This document shows, one piece after another, positions 1 to 12,600 of a stretch of DNA of 64,000 nucleotides; positions within the stretch are counted from its first letter, which is position 1, and each line of letters begins with the position of its first letter. Under the pieces are notes generated by a model. It worked only from the letters and a program-made list of their open reading frames with translations, ran no database searches and was not told where the DNA came from. The stretch is from Pohlia nutans (lineage: Eukaryota; Streptophyta; Bryopsida; Bryales; Mniaceae), in contig CM040085.1 in the NCBI GenBank assembly GCA_022496805.1, forward strand, positions 37,353,811 through 37,417,810, given 5' to 3'. Position numbers and translations under genes: made by a program.

Positions 1-300
1 ATCAAAATTTATGATAATAATTTCATAAGACCTTCAACATAAGATTAAAGTTTATAAGGTCACATATAGACCATATTAATTACAATATCACATTTAATGT
101 AATTAAATCTATTTGTTATATAATAGCTTTAAGCATAAGATTAAAGATTATAAGGTCATAAGATTTGATAATTTACAAGAAAAATTAATGTAATTAAATC
201 TATCACGACATGTGTAGATCACGTTCATTACATTATTACATTTAATGTAATCAACTCTATCATTAATTACATTAATTACATTATTTGTATGATTTATTTG
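1..300. repeat. AT-rich imperfect tandem repeat
   Basis: Blocks of the type AAGATTAAAGxTTATAAGGTCA and TTAATGTAATTAAATCTAT recur two to three times in the first 300 bases, so this is a degenerate direct repeat cut by the window edge. No coding potential is seen. Confidence 0.5.
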
Positions 301-464
301 ATTCCATGAATATACTTACTTAATTTCACATGCATATATAAATATGGTAGTTGTTGTTACATCAACTGACACTTTCAAGGAAATTGCATGATACTAAATA
401 TTTTAACATAAGAATATAACACATGAAAAAGGAGTCAAACTATGCATCTATATCTATAAATATA

Positions 465-535
465 CATATGTATACATATGTCTATATATATATATGTGTG
501 TGTGTGTGTGTATGTGTGTGTGTATATGTGTGCAT
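465..535. repeat. Microsatellite (TA)n/(TG)n
   Basis: Runs of ATATAT pass into TGTGTG with short interruptions. This is a simple sequence repeat in intergenic DNA. Confidence 0.85.
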
Positions 536-539
536 GGAC

Positions 540-1683
540 GATTCACTTTTATTTTAGTTATCTTGTTTTTAACCTACATTTTCACAAATGTAATCCACAC
601 GCAATCATGTATTTAGTGTTGTTGCAAGTCTTACCTTAGATAGTAGAGCCTATCCCTAACCCAAACCGTCCCAACGTCCATATTTTGAACGTTTTTGGGG
701 GTACATTCACCTTCAAAGAGCTGTAACTTTTGCAAAAAGTGCCCGATTTAAATGAAATTTTGGAATAACAAACCGCATCATGTATGAAATAAGTGGTCAA
801 AAAATTTCAGATCAATCCAAAATGTATTGAATTTTTGGTGATCAATTTGAGAGTAAGGGTCTTTTTTTTTGGACAGTTTTTATGCATTTTGATGGCTGCA
901 ACTTTGGGGGCTTGTGTCTCCTTCATTCCATGTCCGTTTTCAATAAAGATTATTGGGTTGGATTCCCCTTGAAGTCTAGTTATCACGGTTCAATTTTGAT
1001 CTCAATCCATGTTGTTTTGAATGTTTGGGAGTCATTTTAGTATCCTTTTTTTCTACTAAAACACTATGATCTTGCAATCTATATGGCCAAATGATTCCAA
1101 ATTTGATCCACATGATCTACAACATGTATGTTACAAGATTGTATGGTTGAGATTCCTATACCTCACTTACATTTAGACCTATAACATATCAAAAGCAATG
1201 ATGATTTTAAGCCCAAAAAAGCTAGGGAGGCTTAGAGGCTAATAATAGGGATATGTAATTTTATGTAACATTGACATTGTTTTATAGACTATGTAGAACT
1301 TTAAACAAGTTACAAAGTTTCAATGAACTCTACTTTACACAATATATAGAAGCTAATTTGTCAACACAAGTGAATTAGCAATATTAAATACAAGTTAGAG
1401 AGAAATAGTCTTTTTTTTTTGAGAGAGAGAGATATGTGGTGGAATTTCTTCTTAAAATTTCACTTTTAACAATTTTGGAGATCATCATTGTAGATAAGTA
1501 TCAACAATATTGATAAAAGAATAGGAGAATAAAAGAGTTTAAAAGTAAAAATTGATTTTGGAGAATCAAGCCTCAAACATATGATTTAGTTATAACTAAA
1601 ATAAAATAAAAATAGTAATGATAAAACATCAGTTTCAAAAAATTTACAAATCAAAATTAAATTAAATTAAATGCCATAGGTAT
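540..1683. other. AT-rich intergenic DNA, nothing recognised
   Basis: All reading frames are short and broken. I see no protein family, RNA gene or clear terminal repeats in this stretch. Confidence 0.5.
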
Positions 1684-2201
1684 TTAACCCCTAAATTACC
1701 GATCAACCATTTTTTGGTCGCACCCCAAATAGTAATGATTGCCCGTGGTCAGGAAATGACAATTTTCAAGTTTTGATTTTTTGTTGAAATTGGGGGTAGA
1801 GATCATATTATAGTGTTGTTTGATGCATTTCATTTTCAATATTGAGGTTTACTAAGGAATTTTTCAATGACAAAGACCTCAATATTGTCCTAGTGTTATA
1901 AAACTTACTATTTCGAGAAAGTGATGATGTTCTTTCCTTTGAAAATTTCGCCTTTTTAAATTTTAGAATAGAATGTCTAGTTTTAACCAATCATACCAAA
2001 TTTCAAATTTTAAAAAATAAAATTGTAAATTCATTAAATGAGTAACTAAAATTGTTTTTGAAAGTTTGACCGTACAAAGAATTACTAAACATCATGCTTC
2101 TCATTTTCTCTTTTGAACCAAACTTCATCATAATTGCAGAAGTAACTTTTTATAACACGTCTAGGTTGTGCCCATACCCCCTCTGTCATTTAGTGGATAA
2201 T
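1684..2201 (+). mobile_element. TTAA MITE, subfamily B (copy 1)
   Basis: The element opens TTAACCCCTAAATTACC and closes with a degenerate inverted end (CATTTAGTGGATAA). Its first 45 bases match the inverted right end of the copy at 2361-2911, including the conserved block GACCATTT..GTCGC. An internal block containing TTATAAAAC occurs in inverted order in that neighbour, so the two copies lie head to head. It has no coding capacity and is about 518 bp. Confidence 0.7.
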
Positions 2202-2360
2202 AGTGTTTCCACACCAATAGTGTCTTTAGAGCCTAGAAGTAACACATTTTACATAAAAAAAGAAAAATTTGTTGATATTTGAATAATTTCATATATTGTA
2301 ACTTTGTATACGAATAACCGTATGTTAAAAAGTCTTGATTGCTGATGCAACAATGCAATT

Positions 2361-2911
2361 TTAACCCCTAAAAGCCCGAGGGGTATTGAACAAAACATAG
2401 ATGTGTTATAATATGTGCCTTCCATATGTTTGATGAAGTTTGGTTCAATAGACAAAATGTAGGGCATCATCTCTACAAATTATCTGTATGGTCAAACTTC
2501 CAAAAATAACTTTAGTTCTTTTTTTAATGAATTTAAAAGCATTAACCTTTGAAAATTTGTATAAATTCTAATTTTCACTTTTAGAGTTTAAAATTTAGCA
2601 TGAATGGTTAAAGTTGGTTTATCTATTGTAAACTTCAAAAAAGTAAAAGAAATGATGGAGGGAACATCATTACTTTCCCCAAATAGCAAATTTTATAACA
2701 CTAAGACAATATTGAGGTGATTCACTTTGAAAAATTCTCCAGGGTGGAGTTTAACTCGGATTGACATAATTCAAATTGCATTGGAAAGTAGACTTGATGT
2801 AGTATTTTAAATTTTTTTTAAATTTTTCAAAAAATACATTTTTTTGTTCTGGGCAGCCCGTTAGATTCGGGCAGCGACTAGGAAATGGTCGTTTGGGCGT
2901 TTAGGGGTTAA
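2361..2911 (-). mobile_element. TTAA MITE, subfamily B (copy 2)
   Basis: Clear inverted ends TTAACCCCTAAAAGCCC and GGGCGTTTAGGGGTTAA with TTAA at both outer edges, 551 bp. It is inverted relative to the copy at 1684-2201, and related copies lie at 40520-40909, 49201-49747 and 62487-63031. It carries no open frame of note. Confidence 0.8.
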
Positions 2912-2926
2912 TAAAGAATTGACAAA

Positions 2927-2968
2927 ATAATAATAATTAAATAATAATAATAATAATAATAATAATAA
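2927..2968. repeat. Microsatellite (TAA)n
   Basis: About a dozen TAA units follow directly after the MITE that ends at 2911. Confidence 0.9.
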
Positions 2969-4977
2969 AGTTTAACATAATAAGTGATTATTCATAACAT
3001 TCAAATTCAAATCCACAATGTTGGAAAAGTCATAGCATTTAACATCTATATATTAAAACATAGGGCTTATTTATTATGTAGTCGGACCTTGGAACTTTGT
3101 GATTGTAGGGCTGACACTAGCATCGTTGGTAAGTCCTCCAGTAAACGCGTGCAAATCAAAAGTTTTATTTGTTTTCAAGCGACGGGGCATAAAATATCGA
3201 ATTTCAAAGAATTTTTGTTATTTTGAATTGTATTGGCTTATAAAAATAAATAAAATAAAAAATAGCATAATTAAGACCTTGAAATAGATAGAGGTGTAAT
3301 TGAACCTATTTTTTGCCAAAAATAATGTGCAGTGCTGTCATTTCAATGCATAGAGAAAAAATGAAAAAATGAATTATTTTTGAATTTTAAAGTGTTAAAT
3401 TGTACTAAATGTCTATAAGAATTTGTGGAATTCCTTTGAGCTAATTTACTTGTATTGATTGTAAGATTAAAGCATTGAAAGTGAAATTGTCTACTATATT
3501 TTGGAAAAAGTCCCTCCAACTATACTAAATTGCTTAAAGTGATGGTTTTAGGTGTTTCTACCTTATCCACAATCCTTCCTAAAGCAACATTAGAAAATCA
3601 TTAACCACTATTATTAATCCTTAGATAATGTTAGTCCACCATGACAATTCTAATAGTCTTTCTTTATATAGAACGCATTGTCTATAGAGATGTGCTCAGA
3701 AAGACCCATTCCCAATAAAATGCATTGTCTCTTAAGCAATTTCATTTTAAATTTGATAGAAATGACACTTTTAGAATACTAACAATGGGAAATTTAAGCT
3801 ACATTTTATTACTAAAAAAACTGCTTCCAATATGGAGATATTCACATTTGAAAATAATAAGGAGTTCAATTTATTTCCATTTTCTGGTCATTTTGAACAC
3901 TCCTTTGCATATTTCCTCCAATTTTTATTCACTCTAACTAATCATTTTTTCTCCAATCGAGGAAGAGAATTTATAATCTTGGTATCCTTCAATCTAACTT
4001 TTGATTTAAAATAGGTTATTTTTTAATGCATTTTAAATAGAAATATTGTAAAATTGTTTTGAATTTTTTCAATATGAATATTTTCTCAATAAAAGCTTTT
4101 TTTCCTTCAAACAATGTAGCTTCATCTTCATTTTGGGAGCTTTCCAAACATATAAAAAGATTTTAGAATTTGGAACAAAATGAGCATAATATGAGTCAAT
4201 TACTTTGGGAGTGTATCTTTTTGAGCCAAACTATACACTAATATACACACATATACATACAAATACAAATATTTACCCTGACATTTAAAGATACCATTGT
4301 GTCACTCCTGTCTTTCTTCATCTTGTGTTAATTTAGTAGTCCAAATTTTCTCTAGAATATCATAAAGTCTATTTTAAAAAGTTGACAATACACTTAATCA
4401 AACTTCTACCTATATTTATTGGGGCAAGATAAAATTCTTAGAGAAACAAACTTTGTGTTTATGTTGTTCTCTTGAAAAAACAACATTCTTCTTATTTTTT
4501 CTTAGAAGTTTTAAGATGATTTATTTGAAATCACTTTTATCCATTTAGGCACTTAGGGCACATACAACCTTTTGCAACAAAAAGGGCCCTCCACCAAAAC
4601 CCAGTTAGGGCCAGTACATTCACAAATGATTTTCACCTCACAACAACCCATCAAAATTTCAACAATGAAAGATTTGGCCAAATATCAACTTACAATTTAT
4701 AACAAATGCATCACATACAAGAGAACAAGATGCAATTGTAATTCTTTTAAAAAATACTCACACTATAGCCTTTTGCCTTCATTTCTGAACACAACTAAGG
4801 CATTGAAAGTCACAACAACCTGTTGTGCCATGCCCCATTTAGACTATTTTCCCTTGTGGTTACCGTGACGAGAATTGCTTCACATTGGCGTCATCCAACT
4901 TGCTCTTATGGCATAGCCTCCCGCAACCTCCCATACCGTGTGCCTTAGCTACAAAGGATTATGGATACCTTTAAAAG
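2969..4977. other. AT-rich intergenic DNA, nothing recognised
   Basis: Only short random frames are present. The longest (4572-4868) has skewed low-complexity composition, no recognisable domain and no splice context, so I do not call it a gene. Confidence 0.5.
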
Positions 4978-5217
4978 TTAACTCTTAAAAGACCAAAGAT
5001 TAATGGTTTTAAAATGACAAATTCAATCAAGAATATAGGGAAAAATACAATTTAGATGGGATCAAATTTTATATCACTAGAATTACTGAAGAGCATTGCA
5101 TGTGTTGATTAAAAAACATGTGAATTTGGATAAAAGAAAGTCCAACTTAAAAATAAATGGACAAAAACAATAATAACATGAGGCCCAGTTTGGGATTCCC
5201 TGTCCTTTAGGGGTTAA
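4978..5217 (-). mobile_element. TTAA MITE, subfamily E (copy 1)
   Basis: 240 bp, opening TTAACTCTTAAAAGACC and closing GTCCTTTAGGGGTTAA. It contains the hallmark subfamily blocks TTTTATATCACTAGAAT and GCATTGCATGTGTTGAT, shared with copies inside introns of the downstream gene. Confidence 0.8.
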
Positions 5218-5339
5218 AGTCGTACATGGTGTGCGATGCCGAATGTCCCTGCAATAAAAATGTTTATAACGTGGTTTTACCACTGACAACTGGGATTCAT
5301 TCATCCTCTTCATATAGATGATAAATATTTCATTCATCC

Positions 5340-6676
5340 ATCGAGGCTCAAGGTCAAAGGCTCGGGGGTTCCCCCCGCCCGTGTGCCGCTCGTCTCCCAC
5401 CAGCGGGGACGCTTTTAGCGGCGAATTCAATCCTGCGGACTCAACTCGAGGCAACAGAGAATTTCATTGCTCCCACCTTTTACGATCTCACTGTTGCAGC
5501 AACACCACCGAGCTCATCTCCCTCACTGGGATACCAAGAATCACACCAACTGACCCCCGCTACATTGCATTAGAACACACGCAAAACCCCACGCACAACA
5601 GAATGCTCGGAAACCAGGCCTTGAATCAGCCATGGCCCGCGCGATTTAATGCGGTAAGTAAGAGCCTCATTCTTGCTTAGTTTGAGTTGATGCAATCCCC
5701 TCTGCAATGAGGGTCCCATCTCACCGGATTCGGTCACAATGCCGTACAGAAACCGGGTCTCCGTTTCGTCCAGGGAATGGCGGTTTGTTTGATTTCGTCT
5801 CTGGTCGTGTGTTGACCGAGTGAGTGCCGAACCTCATCGGGAACAGGCTGTTTATTAGTTTTGAGTTAATTTCTGGGGTTGTGTGTTGGTCTCTGAATTT
5901 GATCACTTACTTCGGTACGGTGGTGGATCTTTTCTTCTTCTTCTCTCTGTTCTTCCACCAGGCTGTATTTGTGTTTGAAGAGATCCAGGCGGTTTTTGAT
6001 TATTTGGAACACTGGCATGGAGCGTCGGGGTTAATTTATTACAAGGCAGCCTGAGTGAGGATCCGAGTGTTGTTGCTTCGATACTAGTCAGATCTCCTTC
6101 TCCAATCTCGGCGACGATGGACTGCTTTCATTTGGAATCTTAGATTTGAAGCTCTTAGTACTTTGAGTAGGGTGAACAAGTTCTTGGTTGCTGTCTATTG
6201 AGCTGAAAAGAACGGAAGGTGAAATTTAGTGGGAAACCAACAGTGAGTGAATGTGTAGAGCATGGATCTTAATCTACTCATCAGATTTTGCTGTCTGTCT
6301 GTTTGGAGGATGAACAAGTCCTTGGTTGCTGTCTGTTGAGCGTAGGTTTAAAAGAACTATGGATTATGGAAGGTGAAAATTAGCGAGCAGAAATGGGAAA
6401 CCAACAGTGAGTGAATATGCGGAGCATGGATCTTACTGTACTCATCAGGTTTTGCTGTCTATCGGTGTGTTGTGTAGGATCAGAGCGTTAGGACCATTTG
6501 GGAGGGGTGAGTTAAGCCCTAAGTTTTCTTAAGCCCTAGGGAGATTTCGATTTCTCAATGTTTGGCGATTGGGAAAGCCTGAGCAAAGCTGTCAGGGGAA
6601 AAAGAATAAGAATAACAGGGAGAGTTGCAACTTATTGAGTAGCAGTACAGGAAGGCAGGTTTTAGCGTTTGGAAGA
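5340..6676 (+). promoter_or_regulatory. Probable promoter and 5' UTR of the RME-8-like gene
   Basis: A GC-rich, CpG-rich patch (about 5340-5460) stands out from AT-rich flanks, as at many plant promoters. A strong donor (GCG|GTAAGT at about 5650) suggests a leader intron. An imperfect tandem duplication follows: the block from GAACAAGT to the TTTTGCTGTCT motif occurs at about 6173-6303 and again at about 6311-6465. The transcription start cannot be set from sequence alone. Confidence 0.45.
6558..6638 (+). other. Upstream ORF (26 codons) before the RME-8-like start
   Basis: An ATG opens a 26-codon frame ending in TGA at 6636-6638, 38 bases before the main ATG at 6677 and in a different frame. 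If it is within the mature transcript it would be a translational uORF. Its peptide matches nothing I know. Confidence 0.35.
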
Positions 6677-9600
6677 ATGGATTACCAGGTGTTTCTGGTG
6701 AGGCCGCCTGCAGTGGCGCGGGCGCCAAAGGGGGGTGGACTACGCATGTTTCGAATTCTGGACCATGGAATCTCCATTGTGCCTCTGGCCACGCCCAATG
6801 CAGCGCCCACAGAGTACAAGTTTGAGCATATTGCCAAAGCAATGGCTGTGGAGGAAGACCCCACAGAATTGCGCATCGAGATCATGGATACTACCAAGGC
6901 TGGATTTGGTGTTGAGACCTTTCGCTTTCTCTGCGAGGCTCGGGCCTCGTTGCTCACTGCTCTCTTCAACCGCTTGGATGACATGAATGGCATTGGTCAG
7001 TACTCATACAAAACCCCCTCTGAATTGGCATGAATCCCTCCCACAAAGTTGAGCTGAACCCCTAAGCGTCCACTGTGTATTTTCTGTAGTGTAGGAAAAT
7101 TGGACCCCCTGCTGCAAATCATCTGTTTGTGTGAAAATGACTTCAGTTTGACACGATCGACGACACTGTTGATCTTGTAGTATAGAACAAGAGCTTTAAA
7201 ATGATGTATTGCAATTAGAAAACCGAGGTCAAATGAGAAAATGCCACCATTGCAAAGTTCAGTGATGATGCAGATGGCCATATTGGGCGTTTTAGACGCT
7301 AAGGGTTTAATTTGATCAAGTGTAAGATGATATCAGAGTTTTGATCTTGCTCTGATTTGTTATGAAATAAGGAATCCCTGACACCTTGTTTTGCAAAACG
7401 TGAGCTCAATTTGAACAAGCGTAAGAGTATGTCCGAGTTTCAATTTCGCTCTGATGCAATGTTGAGCTCAATTTGAACAAGTGTAAGAAGATGTGCGAGT
7501 TTTGATTTTGCTCTCATTTGGCATGAAATTAGGAATTCCTGACACCTTGGTTTGCAAAGGTGAGGTCAATTTGAACAAGTGTAAGAGTATGTTAGAGTTT
7601 TGTTTTTGCTCCGATTGGGCATGACTTTGATTGTAGTCGGCACTGCTCTCAAAAGGTGCTGTGCTACTACTACTGAAGAATGTTATTGGTATCTATGTCT
7701 TTCCCATTTGCATTAGTTGCGGTTTTTTCTCTCATGTCTTGTTGGAAAATCCTTCTCTCTTGGTTTTGCATTGAAGTTGATTGTGTGCTACTCTTTCTTT
7801 CTTTCTTTCTTTTGTGTGAAAGGGATTGATTATGCGGCAATGAAAGACAGTAACCAGAAGGAAGAGCTTGTCGACACCATTCTCCGTGTACGAAGTGCTT
7901 CAATTGTTAAAATGGTCAATTCAGGTCATCGAGCCGATTCCAAGGTGATTGGAAACGTTCACGTTTGCTCTTTATTCTATTTAGTGTATGATACACAATT
8001 TCGTAGTCTTATGAAATAGTCGAAACAGCGTGAGTTAGTTTACCTATTGATGAACACCATTTAAATACTAAGCTTTGGATTTCGTGTTGTTTCTATTCCT
8101 TGATGGTGGTCCCAAGGTACACAATTCAATATTTGGTGTTTCATTAAATCATGGATGACACTAAATTGGCAACTCTTAATGTTCACCCAATTTGCATTGT
8201 CTTTGCACAGATTTTGAACCATTATGTTATTCAAGGATGGGTCATGAATCTTTCACCACAAGCGACCGTGTGATTAGGTTTCTATATATGTGCTTGACAA
8301 TATTATATGTATATACGTGTATATATCCCTCATGACTATGGGCGTTATGTTGTTGTTCTGGTGAACACTTTTTAGTACGTGGTTTATTTTATTTTATTGA
8401 GATTGGAAATGGTGATGCAGATTACAGCGTCGAAGAAGGTGAATTTTCAGGACATAGTGAAGCTTGAGCATCTCAGTGATGACGATGAGATTGTACTCGT
8501 CTCTCTCAAATCCCGGACTATTCGGCTAGTAGTCAAGGATTCGGCAGGTTTTCTGTCTGCCATTAAGAGTAATATGAAGGTATGCAATTTTATAATACCT
8601 GGAAGCTAGTTTCCTTTCTTCCTTTCACATCAAGTATTGTGGGCATGTCCTGAGCTTTACATTTGGGAACTTTGAATGCAGACTCATTTGAAGTGCGACA
8701 TTGAGATTGAGAGAATAGAAACATCCCTTATGACCGACTATTACACCCAACGCTACAAGAAAGTTGTAAGTTGATCGTTACTAGCTTGTAGGAATAGAAT
8801 GTGTATGGCATTGGATGGTTTCTATATCCCCTTGAATGTGAAATCTCGGCGTCTTTCATTTCCTTGAATGAAAGGCACTTTCATGAACTTTGTGCTGGAT
8901 TTTCAAAAATAGATTAATAGGGTATTTAGTAAAATGAGACTTTTTAGTGATTGATTGTGCAGTGGAAGGATGGCAATTCAGTAGGTCAATCGTGAGGAGA
9001 CATCCTCATTCACTTCATTGAAAAATTTTGTGCTAAATATTTTCGATACTGACATAAGCATCTTGCAAGTTATGATCAAAATCCGTATGCTGTCTAAATC
9101 CTTGGAACAATCTAATTTTACTTTAGAACCATGTGAATTTCTCAACATGCAAGAGACGTTTCTTGCTGGACATTAGTTGACAAGAACTGGCGTTTTATTT
9201 AGTAACTCGTTTTTCTCATAGTGTCTTTATTTGTAAGGACTCTTTTAAAAAGAAAATTTTACTGTTGCTTTGTGAATGCAGCGAGATTATCCAGTCCTTT
9301 ATGAGTTTCAAGCTGTGAAGCCAAGTAGATTGCTCAACCAGGAGATTAAACGTACCTTGCGTATTACTAAGCATCTCCTTATTGAAAGTTCTGAAAATGA
9401 CATTATCAACGTTCACAGGTTACTCTCTTACTACACCTCATTTATCTGACATTGGGGTTTTGCAAGATAAAGTTATGCATTTCATCTGACACATGGGGTT
9501 TTGCAAGATATCTTTTCACTTTGGACTGGATATTTAGAGTTCATGATCTAATAGTTGTGAACATGTAGCTGGATTGATGACTTGGAAGGCGTCAAGTTGG

Positions 9601-12600
9601 TTTTTTTGGTATTCCACGTTTGCTAATTAATCCTTGGCATTTGGTGGTCTCCAGTTTAGAGGACTTACTCGGTGTTGTAGCTAGTGACACAAATGAGAAA
9701 GAGGTGATTTTGGAATTCACATCGTGGAAAGATTGTCACTTCTTGCTCAAGGACCGGGATGACTTTCTGGCTAGCGTGGCTGATGTGATGGGCATGGAAA
9801 AGGGCTCCACGTTCAGCATCCGCTTGGAACCATTTCGTTCTTGCACGCTACCCGAGCAACAGAATGCTCCTCACCAGGTCTCCACCCAACCTACTGATTG
9901 TTCTTTAACCAAGGATTCATAGTATTAAATGAAAAATTCAATAGATCGTATTGTGAAAAATATAATTCAGATAGGACCAGATTTTATATCACTAGAATCA
10001 GTGAAGAACATTGCATGTGTTGATCAAAAGAAAAATAAATTTGAATAAAAGGAAGTCAACATAGGACCTATTCAAAACTGCTATAAAAGACATGAGGCTC
10101 AGCTTGGTCTTCTTGGTCGTTTAGGGGTTAACCCAAGTTGTCCTCATGCTGTTTTAAGCAGTTTCGAGTAGCTCATAGAGGGACTTCATTTTTGTTCATT
10201 GATTTTTTTTATCTGGTCCAACACGTACACTGATTTTCACTGATTCTGGCGATATAAAATTTGGCTCCATATGAATATATATTTCACAGTATGATCAATT
10301 GAATTGGTTATTTTCAAATTATGAATCCTTGGTCTTTTAGAGGTTAAATACCATTGAAGAGTCTATTTTCTCGCGTTATGAAAACACCGAAGTGAATTTG
10401 ATTTTCATGAACTTCACGAAGTAATTTTGTACGTGTAGAGTTCATGTGTATTGATCAGAGTTTTCATGGGCATTCTGTTTCAGGGCGAGTGCGAGGCATT
10501 CTATTTGAATCGTTTTATGGCAGTTTACAATTCTACTCGCGAGGCACTGGCCTTACACATCCCTTTGAAGGAGTATGCTGCAAATGTTTTGGTACAACTC
10601 TTGAACTAACTCTTCTGTAGGAAAGTTGGATGCCGTGTGATCAACGAACTAACATAATTTTGCTTCTTTTAAAGTATAACACAAGCATATCATGACCATC
10701 ACTTTTCAGCTTTTACATGCAGAATATGCTGGTACTGGATAGCATAATATATCCATGTAGACCTCGTTGATGCCACGTGTTGATTCAAGCATTATGTAAA
10801 TCTTTACTAATTGGTCGTAACTCATATATGCAGGTTGGGGAATCACAATGCACTGACTCGAAAATTCTCCAAGCTGTTGCTGACACATTGAAGGAAGCGA
10901 TCGGTAAGGAATATTTTCACTTGTTTCTAGATTGTGAAGTAGCCAGGTATTCGTGATGTACCTTGAATGCCAACTTCCAATTTATAAATAAGTATCGCAT
11001 TTTTGGTGGTGTGCATCTATAAGTTCTTTTCTTTTCAGATTAAGTTCATGCTTTTCTTTTCAGTTTTCTTTGACTCTTCGGATTTCAAATGCATTACAGT
11101 TCCCAGTGAAAGAATTTAAATTGTCAGAGTATCTTTTGGAGAGTCTTCATGAGTCTGACAAGTTATATTTGCTGGCATTTTCGTAATTCAGGGAAGTCGA
11201 AACCAGATTTTGTCCGAGCAGCAACATGTTGTATGGTCCTGTTGAGGCTTTTGGGCTCTAAACCTTGCTTCGACGCCATAAAATCGTTACCAGAAATTGC
11301 CACAATCCTGTTCCAGGTATCACATTTTCTGATTATGTTCTAAAATTCTGACCACCACCAAATTCCTCACTTTTTCATTGTGGAGATTACTAGATGATGC
11401 AAGAAGAAAGATTCATAACCTGTTGAATGATTTCTTGATATGCACAACATTTGTTTGAAATGTACATTTCGTTTTGTTAGTGGAAAATCTTCTATTGACC
11501 ATATTGCAACACTCGACCTTTGTTGTAAATTTTAATTGGTGAAAGGCATTTAAGTTTATCATGTATTCCCAGGCTGCTCACAGCATCTGTAGGCTTGATT
11601 GAATTTGTTTAAATATTGCTCAATCCCTTGAATTGCAGTGTGCTCATTCAAAGAATAGAATCATCGCATATCACGCAACACTGGTCATACGTTCAGCTAT
11701 CAAACTTGCCGCTCAGCCCGGATCAACTGATGCTGGTGTTACATCGAAGGTAAAGTCCCAGAGAGCTCACAGTATTGGGTAGTTCTTTACTTGCGTTTAT
11801 TGTGGCTCAAAAGTGTAGTTCCAAGAGGTGCCCTAGTTTTGCCCTAGTTCAAGCTGTCGGTGGTTGCATGTGATTTACCTTGATGTTATTACAATCACAT
11901 AAGTATACCTTATGCAATTATGTGGTTCATGCAGCAAGAATTTGGCAACAGGTCGGTGGTGCTAAATGCGGAATATCTACAGCAGTTGGTGACACTGCTA
12001 CATACGCATGCGCTTTCCGAGAATAGCTCTCTTCAGGTTCTCCTCTCTTAATCCTATTTGTAATCGAAGATCAACCGAGATTTCATGGTTTTAAAATGAC
12101 CAATTGGATTGATCACATTACATAAATCATATTTCAGACATGGCCAAATTTAGATCACCAGAATCAGTGAAAAACATTGCATGTGTTGCTCAAAAAATAA
12201 ATAAAATTTACAAAAGCATGTCCCCATATGACCCACTCAAAGATGAAGTTCTCTCACCTCGGACGGTGTCTTGTATAGGTGATTGGTATCTTGGACGTCT
12301 TAACGTTTGCACTCAGCACCTCACCAGCAGATATTGAATCGGGTCGTCTGTGGCTGAGGGTACATCCCTTCTTCACATCTATTTCTGCCTGCGATTGTTG
12401 CAATAACATATTTGCTGACTTTATTTTCTGGAGGTTGCAGAAGGCATAGTGTGATCTTATCATCAGTCTTGTGCAATATCGACAATCTATTGTATGAGAT
12501 TTGCCTTATAAATCAGCTCAATACTTGTAACTGTTGCGTTTGTGAGACCTGATACTTGTTTATGCATGCTCAGGCCTATGAGTCGTCTATAATGGCAACT

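Noticed and set aside
4572..4868. 98-codon frame
   Set aside because: Composition is biased, there is no domain or splice context, and it lies in AT-rich repeat DNA.
5083..5680. Overlapping frames of about 120 codons on both strands
   Set aside because: They fall in a GC-rich promoter-like patch where long chance frames are expected; neither resembles a protein family.
9569..9599. Possible 31-base micro-exon between exons 5 and 6
   Set aside because: Including it breaks the frame into exon 6, whereas direct splicing of exon 5 (phase 2) to 9655 keeps the frame and the PH-like repeat.
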